The notes beneath the pieces are model-generated. The model was not told the DNA's origin, searched no databases, and saw nothing but the letters and a program-made list of their open reading frames with translations. Positions 56,336 to 64,000 of a stretch of 64,000 nucleotides of DNA are shown piece by piece. Origin of the DNA: Taxillus chinensis (taxonomy: Eukaryota > Streptophyta > Magnoliopsida > Santalales > Loranthaceae); assembly GCA_023512835.1 (NCBI GenBank), contig CM042085.1, positions 49,843,569-49,907,568 on the forward strand, read 5' to 3'. The position numbers were made by a program, and so were the translations under genes. Every line of letters starts with the position of its first letter. The first letter of the stretch is position 1.

Positions 56336-57219
56336 ATACGGAGTAAGGAACTTACATGCGGAGTAAGAAAGCGCTGACACGGAATAAGTTATCAGACTTT
56401 TCAAGACTCGCCCGGAGTAAGGAACTTACATGCGGAGTAAGGAACTTACATACGGAGTAAGGAACTTACATACGGAGTAAGGAACTTACATACGGAATAA
56501 GGAATTTACATGCGGAGTAAGGAAGCGCTGACACGGACTAAGGATTCCAGTACTAAATAGATATGGAGTAAGCAACCACTGACACGGAGTAAGGTTCCGA
56601 GCTTCATTAGCTACGGAGTAAGGATAATTACACCGGACCAAGAAGACACTGCTCCAACTAAACCGCATTTAAAGTTATCAGCTCTTGGTGTCCCGATGTA
56701 AGACGAATGTATCGAGAACATGAATAATCTTACACGTGGATCATCCGGATATGTGGACACAACCTTAATTGTATCTCGGAACTCACAAAGACACTTATAC
56801 TCTTCAAATCCAAGATCTTGAGCTCCACAATCCGCAGCAGTCAAGGCAGAGAGATTACCGAGGGATAGTTAGTGCGGAACGCATTCCGGAACTACAAGTT
56901 CCAAGGTTGTCTCTTAGGAATGTTTTGTATAAATATTCATACTTATACTTTATGTAAATATGTGAGGAGTTTTATCATCTTTAGAGATAGAACTTGGCTA
57001 GTGTGTGAGTTCATTTTGTAAACAGAGTGTAAGAGAGTTTCGCTTCTATTTTGTTGCATTCATCTTGTGATAATAAAACAAAATACTTCCACTATCTGGT
57101 TAACTTCCATGATGATTCTATCACTTAAACTAGATAAGTGTTTGTGTCTTGAGTGAAAGGAAAGAGTTTGAATAAGAGCCTATTCACCCCCCCCCTTTAG
57201 GCTCCAAGGGACCATCAAG

Positions 57220-57231
57220 TGGTATCAGAGC
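57220..57231 (+). other. Copia F primer binding site (tRNA-iMet)
   Basis: TGGTATCAGAGC, perfect, two bases after the LTR end. Confidence 0.95.
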
Positions 57232-57279
57232 ACGTTCTACTTTGTTCTAAGTAGAGATCCCACTCTTTCAATCTCAGAA

Positions 57280-59629
57280 ATGGCCGAAGAAAGCAGTATG
57301 CTATTCAACACTCGCCTTAACTCCGGAGGAGCACAGGAGCCCGTCCCGAATCGAAGCAGCAGTGAAAATGTCGACCCACCTCAACCTGCTGCTGCCGCCG
57401 CTTCTCAACCACGGAGTTCTGGTTTTACTTTAACGAAACCGCCCAAATTCACACCTGAGCTTTTCTCCTAGTGGAAAGCTCGCATGAAGATGTTTATGGT
57501 ATGCCATGATCATCTTATGTGGCCATGTCTTCATCAAGAGATTCCAATTCCGATGACTATCGGAGAACATGGAGTTAGGAGGCCAAAGACAGGATCTTGA
57601 ACTTACCAACGATGAAAGAGCCTGGCGGTGCGCTAGTGAAAAGGCTCGGCTTATGTTACATCTTCTTTGGATTCCGAGGCTTTCCACGAGACGTCCAGGG
57701 CTGCACGACACAAAAAGTCGTTTGGGACAAACCGACAATCCTCTATGAGGGGAGTCAGTCCCAGGATGTAGAATGTGATCTGCACTCTCAGACAGAACTT
57801 TGAGAGTTTTAATCATAAACCGGGCGAATCACTTGAAAGCATCTATCAGAGATTCGGCAAGCTCATTCTTGAACTGAAGACTGTCAATGAGCACTATTCT
57901 CAATCCCAGATCAATGACAAGTTCTTTCGCTCCTTGCCGGATCGCTACTACTCCAAACAACTCCGGATGCAATCGGACAAAAGCGCAGTATGTTCCCCTT
58001 GAAGAACCGTATGGAGAGTTGCGGACTCACGAAGTCAGGTTTAAGTACTCGACGAGAGATGAGAAAATAGCTCGGAAAGAAAAGGGGGTAGCTCTCAAAG
58101 CTACGGAATGTCTAAACATAGCTGAGGAATGATGATACGGACGTATCCGACAATTCCGATTCGACGAGGAGGAGGAGATAGCCCTTCTTGTCAAATCTTT
58201 TGAGCGATTCCTACGGAAAAGCGAAAAGGGATCGAAGACGCTCATCATCATCATTCCAAAGGAAGGAGCGACCGGAGTCCAGTTCCCAGGAATGTTTCAA
58301 CTGTGGGAAAACCGGTCACTGGGCCAAGGAATGCAGGTCCAAAACAAAAGTGGCCGAGAAAAGTGACAAGGTAATCGCTCGCCGCTCCACCTCGGATAAC
58401 GGCAAGAGCAAGAGGAAGGCGCTCGTGACAAAATACATGAGTGGCTCGGAAGAAGAGGAGGAATCCTCGGATGATGAGCCGACCACTAAGCCGAACGTCC
58501 GCCTCATGGCAAATACTAAGGTACCTTCTATCTCGAGCTCCTGAGTAAATTAGAATCTCTTACTACCGCATGTGATCATGAAAAGAATGAGAGACTAATA
58601 ATTACTCAAATGTACAAAGATATGGAAAGTCGGAATAAACGTCTTGAATTTACTATTAATAGACTCGAAAAGGACGTCACGACTTCGGAGGAAAAGAAGC
58701 TTGGTATCATGATCTAAGAGCTGAAAATCATTTGTTAAATACCAATCTCATAGGCCTAAAAGTTATAGTAAAAAGACTCGAAAATGAACTGGAACAGGGA
58801 AAAGGAAATAAATCGTAAGTGGCTAAAATCCGGGGAAATAGCCTCTACCTTTAGGGACCGATCCCGACGACATCCGAGTCAAACCTGGCCTCGGTTCCGA
58901 ACCATCAACTTCCATAGCTCAAGCTACCGAGTGTCCTCCGGATTTCACTCCTAAACTAACCAACTTATATCCTGTTAGTACATCTAAACCGTTGGATGGT
59001 TTCATTTCAGGTGGCACCATAGTTTTATGATCGTGGAGCCGAGGGCATTCTGCGCTTCCCGAACCAGTAGCACCCGTAACTAAAGATGAAGGGAAGGCTA
59101 CTGCAGTTAAAGCCAAAAGCGTAGCACCCAAAAAGAAAGACAAGGCTAAGGCCGACCCAATTAGGGCCAAGAGCGCGTCACCCAAACGTAATGGATTAGG
59201 CCACAGGGAACGAGTAGAAAATCTGCAAAAACTAAGAGACCTGTATCCCCTGTTTGTACTTTACATTATAGTGTATGTTCTATCTGTAGGGAAATGGGTC
59301 ATTATCACTATGAATGTTGGAGTCTATCTGATAGCTGGCTTTGTAATCAATTTCAATCCAATAAAGATCAGTTTTATAAAAGGGGTTCTTCGAGCAAAAC
59401 AAAATCTAAATCTAAAAGGAGTGTCTCTCCCAAGAAAACCCAAATAAGAGAAGCAGCTGAAACTAACAAGTTAATATCAACTTGGAAAGCTAAGAGTCCT
59501 AACAAATTCAAATCCGTAAATGTTGACAATCTGCTGCTCTCTCTAACCGCCCAAAACAAGTTTGGGCACCAAAAGTGTAAACTGTTGTCTTTCAGGAGCA
59601 TCTCTGGAATGCATTGCCGGATCACTTGA
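57280..59629 (+). pseudogene. Copia F gag, long form
   Basis: It starts at ATG 57280 (MAEESSMLFNTRLN) with a Ser/Pro/Ala-rich N-terminus, a stop at 57469, then several frame changes. The capsid core is read from 57775 (NFESFNHKPGESLESIYQRFGKLI, NDKFFRSLP). The zinc box CFNCGKTGHWAKEC (CX2CX4HX4C) is intact near 58295-58335 and is followed by a Glu/Ser acidic tract. A degenerate coiled coil follows (58560-58800), then a Pro/Lys/Ala-rich stretch and a second Cys/His box CSICREMGHYHYEC near 59280-59325. The architecture equals that of Copia C gag. Confidence 0.85.
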
Positions 59630-59639
59630 AGTTAAAGAT

Positions 59640-60000
59640 CAATCAAAGCAAGTGGATCCTTGATAGTGGATGCTCCGGACATATGACGGGTGATCAGACT
59701 CTGCTTGTAGAAGTTAATGATAAATAAGGTCCATCCGTTTCATATGGCGACAACAGCAAAGGTAAGATTGTCGGGTATGGCACTTTAACTAACGGCTGTG
59801 TATCAATCACTAAAGTTGCACTAGTCGAAGGTTTAAAGCATAACTTGCTAAGTGTCAGTAAGCTATGTGACAAAGGATTTCTTGTTTCCTTTTTGTCCAA
59901 CACCTGACAAAGAAGAGAAAACTTATCCGGAGATGTTAAATTATCCGGATCAAGAGATGGGGACATATACTCGGTGGTCTTAAGAAATAATTCTTCGACC
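59640..60000 (+). pseudogene. Copia F protease
   Basis: It reads KWILDSGCSGHMTGD with the active-site DSG intact, then (after a stop at about 59725) GKIVGYGTL, VEGLKHNLLSVSKLCDKGFLVSF. It is slightly shortened by frameshifts. It cleaves the Gag-Pol polyprotein in intact relatives. Confidence 0.87.
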
Positions 60001-60029
60001 TGTATGCTTCCTCACGAAAGCAACAGATG

Positions 60030-60910
60030 AAGATAGTTGGTTATGGCACAAGCGATGCGCACATTTAAACTTTAAGACTTTGTCTAAATTAGCGTCACTT
60101 GATCTTGTCACTGGTCTACCCAAACTCAAGTTCTCCAGAGACACTCTCTATCGAGAATGCCAACTTGGTAAACAGACCAAACACGGCTTTAAGAGCAAAT
60201 CGGTTAACTCAATAACTGCTCCTCTATAACTTCTTCATATGGACCTATGTGGTCCTATATCTGTTTCATCACTAGTAGGTGCGAGATATACCCTTGTGGT
60301 TATCGATGATTTCACCAGATACACATGGGTGATGTTCCTGAAATCAAAGGATCAAACTTTTGAACATCTTGTAGATCTCTTCAACTGGATAAGCAACTCA
60401 CAAGGACCGAGCATTAAATGCATCGAAGTGATCATGGTACAGAATTTGATTTTTTAGAAATGAGATCATATTGTTCGAACGGGGCATACGACATGACTTC
60501 TCTGCTCCCGAACCCCATAACAAAATGGGGTAGTCGAGCGCAAGAATCGAACTTTAGTTGAAGCTGGTAGATCCATGTTAGCCGGGGCAACGCTTCCTCT
60601 CGGTCTATGGGTCAAGCTGTGTCCACCGCCTGCTATGTTCGAACGGAACTCTAATAAATAAATCTACCATGAAAACACCCTATGAGATGTGGAGAGGACG
60701 AAAACCTTCAATTTCACATTTTAGAGCTTTTGGGTGTACTTGCTATATATCGATAAATGGCAAAGAGACCCGGAATAAATTTGAACCAAAATCGATGATG
60801 GGATTTTCGTCGGGTACTCACTTCATAGCAAGGCTTATCGGGTCTTCAATAGAAAACTTTTTAAAGTTGAAGAATCTATCCATGTAACCTTTGATGAAGC
60901 TAATCTCGTT
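60030..60910 (+). pseudogene. Copia F integrase
   Basis: The pre-integrase zinc region is read in pieces (WLWHKR, then CQLGKQTK). The core has Asp in HMDLCGPISVSS (about 60240), TLVVIDDFTRYTWVMFLK, the second Asp in a frame-broken SDHG segment near 60430, and Glu in VERKNRTLVEAG near 60540. Then KTPYEMWRGRKPSISHFRAFGCTC. At least four one-base breaks divide it. The triad residues appear retained. Confidence 0.82.
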
Positions 60911-61339
60911 TGGTCAAAAGTCGGTTCTTCAAGTTCCAATATGCAGGTCATGGACAGCAACGTCGATTACTCGAAGTTTATGAATATTCCTGTTACATAT
61001 CCTGACCAACCACGTGGCATCAGCGAAACACAACGAAATTTTATGGATGATGCTACGGATGACTCGACTCAGGACTACCATTTAGCTTCGGACATACTCC
61101 TACGGATACACAAAATTCGGAGCACCTTCAAGTCCGTCCGGACTAGTTAACACTGGAAGAAACAGTGTTGAAGAACCAACTAGTTCATCCGTACCGCTCA
61201 ACACGGAAACATCTACTCCGGACGAAGCTCAACTAGTCGATACAACTGAACCACCCAACTGGAAGAGCTTCAAATTGTTCAAGATCAACCAACACATGCA
61301 CAGAATTATAGATGGACCCGAAACCATCCCTCGGATCAA

Positions 61340-62947
61340 GTGATTGGTGATCCTCTCGTTGGTGTAAGAACAAGAGCAGCCACCTCCAACATGAGTCTTT
61401 ACTCGTGCTTTCTATCTCAAATAGAACCAAAGGTGGTAGATGAAGCTCTTCAAGATTCGAATTGGATAGAAGCCATGCAAGAAGAGCTGAATCAATTTAA
61501 GAGAAATAATGTGTGGACCTTAGTACCAAGGCCTAAGTCTCAGCAAGTCATTGGCGTTAAATGGGTGTTCCGGAACAAGCTTGATACGGATGGAATAGTA
61601 ATCCGGAACAAAGCCGGATGGTAGCCAAAGGATATCGTCAAGAAGAAGGAATAGATTATGATGAAACCTTTGCTCCGGTCGCAAGACTTGAGGCAATCCA
61701 TATGTTTTGGCGTATGCTTCATATGAAAACTTCATAGTTTATCAAATGGACGTCAAGAGCGCATTCCTGAATGGAGACCTTCAAGAGGAGGTGTATGTTG
61801 AACAACCTCCCGGCTTCATTGAACCTAAGGCAGGACATCTTGTCTACAAACTTGTAAAGCTCTATATGGTTTGAAGCAAGCTCCAAGAGCCTGGTACGAC
61901 ACATCGTCGAATTCCTACTTGCTCATAACTTCCAAAAAGGGAAGATAGACACCACCCTCTTTCTACGAAAAGAAAAAGGACACACTCGATCGTACAAATA
62001 TACGTGGATGATATCATTTTCGGATCAATGAATCCGAAGCTTTGTGAAGAGTTTGCTAAGTTGATGACAGGCAAGTTTGAAATGAGCATGATGGGAGAAC
62101 CGTCCTACTTCCTTGGAATTGAAGTCAAACAATTAAAGGAAGGAATCTTCATTAATCAGGCTAAGTACACTCGCGATCTTATTAAGAAGTTTGGTATGGA
62201 AGGTTCATCTCCCGTCAAAACTCCCATGCCTGTCGGTGCCAAGTTAGATCCGGATGTGGACGACATATCGGTAAATGTGACCGACTACGAGAGGATAATC
62301 GGATCCTTTCTTCGTATCTTGACAAGTCGCCCTGACATTATGTTTGCAACTTGCATTTGTGCACGATACCAGGCGAATCCCAAGGAGTCACATATGCTTC
62401 ATGTAAAACGGATATTAAGGTATCTCAAAGGGACGATGAATTTGGGACTCGGTACCCAAAGGAGTCCAACTTCACCCTATCCGGGTACTCTGATGCCGAC
62501 TTCGCTGGATGTCGCATCGACAGGAAAAGCACAAGCGGTACGTGTCAGTTTCTTGGAAATAGATTGATCTCATGGTTCAGTAAGAAGCAGAATTCCGTAT
62601 CAACCTCTACTGCTGAGGCGGAATATATAGCTGCCGGAAGTTGCTGCGCACAACTACTTTGGATGCAAAGTCAACTTTCCGACTACGGATTCGACATGTC
62701 CTCTATTCCACTTTCTTGTGACAACACTAGTGCAATTGCCATCAGCAACAATCCTGTCATGCATCCTAAGACGAAGCACATTGAGGTCAGGTATCACTTC
62801 ATACGCGATCATGTTCTCAAAAAGCATATTTCACTGGAACATGTTGCCACTGAAGATCAATTAGCAGACATACTTACAAAGCCCCTACCTGATGCGAGGT
62901 TTTCTGAACTACTCTTCCGATTAGGTATGCTCGACTTCTCTGCATAG
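61340..62947 (+). pseudogene. Copia F reverse transcriptase-RNase H
   Basis: RT begins [21 protein letters not shown] and [14 protein letters not shown]. The central part (61610-61990) is broken by several single-base losses but [35 protein letters not shown] and [13 protein letters not shown] are readable across frames. The catalytic [11 protein letters not shown] lies near 62000. FLGIEVKQLKEGIFINQAKYT leads into RNase H with [23 protein letters not shown] and [11 protein letters not shown], ending DQLADILTKPLPDARF...LGMLDFSA at 62947. Close similarity to Copia C RT-RH is seen throughout. Confidence 0.9.
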
Positions 62948-64000
62948 TTTCTCATTTGAATTACCCAACAGTATATTTACTCACAAACCATGCATTGTAC
63001 GTTTACTTGAAAGTAGTAGAAACTCACCGACCGTCTTCTTGATCATACTTCTTGTTTAACGGTTTCATGTTTCGATATTAATCTCAACCTCATATTGGAA
63101 GGATGCTTGCGTTTCCCGATCAAGTCGTTTAAAGCTAACATAATTACGGTGTATATGATTTACCTCTTTCGGGTTCATGATCTTAACCTGTTAATCACCA
63201 CATGACAAAAGCATGTTCATTTAGATTACTCTATTTACATGCATAGTTGAAGAAGTGAAATGGGTTAGCTTGGAATGCCTGGTGGATGAATACTCAAGCG
63301 TGATCGATCACCTTAAGTATAGTTTTCTAATAAGATAGACAGTCTTTGAACTACAAATCGGAACGGTCAACCGAGAGGATTGCACAATCTACGGGGGAGA
63401 AAATGCTTTATATATTATTCAAGAATACCCCCGTATATGTCTTATGACCTTTTCCGATTGTCTATCCGAGGGGGAGCCTTTCATTGAGAGGATTAAATGA
63501 TCTACGGGGGAGCAGCAATGAACCCCTAATATGTCTCGGATTCTCCCTCCTCTAAACTTTTACTTCGGGATCTGACTGGACATCTTGTTTTAAATCGGAA
63601 AAGTGGCATGTTTGGATGTATTTTCTTCTTCAACCATGCATTTTAATCGACTAATCATCTGCTTTCTTTTGATATGTGTTCACTTTATCATTGCTCACTT
63701 ATGAATCCTAATGAAGCCAAATCATATGCTCCGTAATTAATCTTAGCCTACTTTGTTCGGCAAGACGGTTTCACTATATTGACCTATATGAACCTGTGTA
63801 TTCTTATCGACATATGCCCTGATTCCACAATATTGATCACTTTCACGTTGCATACGTCTACTATATTCTTAGCCATGCATGAGTTCTGTTTCTTATTAGT
63901 TCGGATTATGTTGTTTTTCACTGATTCTCTTCTCTACTTCGTACTAATCCTTGCCTGTTAAGCTTTTGTATTTTCAGTATATCTTTATTTAGCTATAGGT
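62948..64000 (+). other. Copia F 3' region, non-coding as far as seen
   Basis: No gene is supported. GGGGGAG tracts occur at about 63396, 63470 and 63506, resembling repeated polypurine tracts of SIRE-like elements. The window ends before the 3' LTR. Confidence 0.65.

Larger units (their letters stand above)
54698..57217 (+). repeat. Copia F 5' LTR with nested SMART element
   Basis: It begins TGTTGGATCAAACCC and ends GGGACCATCA, two bases before the primer site. Without the nested 1.2-kb element it is about 1.29 kb, near the solo LTR's 1.37 kb. It contains a 20-bp tandem array based on CGGAGTAAGGAACTTACATA on both sides of the nested insertion (54950-55111, 56336-56525). Confidence 0.92.
54698..64000 (+). 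mobile_element. Copia F (SIRE-like), continuing past the window
   Basis: 5' LTR (54698-57217), tRNA-iMet primer site, gag with two zinc boxes, protease, integrase, RT-RNase H and a long 3' region are present in copia order. The 3' LTR is not reached. It is inserted in the CACTA transposase. RT/RNase H is closely similar to Copia C, but no 3' extra gene is evident before the window end. Many one-base deletions in coding homopolymers are noted below. Confidence 0.92.

Noticed and set aside
54898..56525. Regular short repeats resembling a CRISPR array
   Set aside because: The 20-bp units are contiguous with no unique spacers, lie in a plant copia LTR, and no cas-like gene is present.
11214..57231. 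tRNA genes suggested by TGGTATCAGAGC sites
   Set aside because: These are primer binding sites complementary to the 3' end of tRNA-iMet, always next to an LTR; no tRNA cloverleaf is present.
62948..64000. An envelope-like gene after Copia F RNase H
   Set aside because: No frame above 61 codons, no signal or membrane pattern; only polypurine-type tracts were seen before the window ends.

Overview
The window looks like gene-poor plant nuclear DNA, probably from an angiosperm and perhaps a eudicot. It is built almost entirely of nested transposable elements. I recognise no host gene, no cellular tRNA or rRNA gene and no CRISPR array. Evidence for a plant includes Ty1/copia and Ty3/gypsy proteins with plant-type motifs, CACTA (En/Spm) DNA transposon ends and transposase, TRIM-type miniature LTR elements, tRNA-iMet and Athila-type primer binding sites, and plant-type 3' genes with a Transposase_32-like and an ULP1-like protease domain. 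A run of exactly 500 N at 35115-35614 is a scaffold gap.

Layout from left to right. 1-579: gypsy gag fragment (minus). 930-9025: Copia A (plus), split by a deleted Copia B (minus, 1182-3278) in gag and by a 2.7-kb solo LTR (4027-6743). 9030-9307: right end of a CACTA element, sitting in a truncated gypsy (minus, 9308-13074) that keeps its 5' LTR, gag and the start of protease. 13075-14064: 3' part of a copia LTR. 14126-14708: 3' part of a Tat/Ogre-like LTR (minus). 14709-27208: 3' part of Copia C (minus; gag, PR, INT, RT-RH, an extra 3' gene, 3' LTR). 27207-35066: 3' part of an Athila-like gypsy (minus) with its own extra 3' gene and a 3' LTR broken by another solo LTR (27507-30079). 35067-35114: CACTA terminus, then the gap. 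35615-39793: unassigned sequence with an inverted pair of arms around a solo copia LTR (37028-38400). 39794-41742: 5' part of a Tat/Ogre-like LTR. 41743-44479: 5' LTR and gag of Copia C. 44480-51964: 5' LTR, gag and pol of the Athila-like gypsy, with a TRIM in gag. 51965-54697: left part of a CACTA element with transposase. 54698-64000: Copia F, running off the window, with a 1.2-kb SMART/TRIM-like element inside its LTR.

The main structural result is that the minus-strand series 14126-35114 and the plus-strand series 39794-51965 are complementary halves of one nested stack: CACTA inside Athila-like gypsy inside Copia C inside a Tat/Ogre-like LTR. The Copia C halves carry the same 5-bp target duplication (attag). 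The CACTA termini carry the same 6-bp flank (tggcaa), at the same codon of the gypsy polyprotein. The halves lie on opposite sides of the 500-N gap and in opposite orientation. This implies either a contig placed in the wrong order and orientation or a real rearrangement.

The main biological result is that Copia C and the Athila-like gypsy, from two unrelated superfamilies, both carry after pol a sense-strand gene of the same architecture: a Transposase_32-like N-terminal region, a low-complexity or coiled middle, and a C-terminal ULP1-like (C48) cysteine protease domain. Most coding regions are decayed. Many nonsense codons are one C-to-T or G-to-A step from Gln, Arg or Trp, as expected in methylated repeats.
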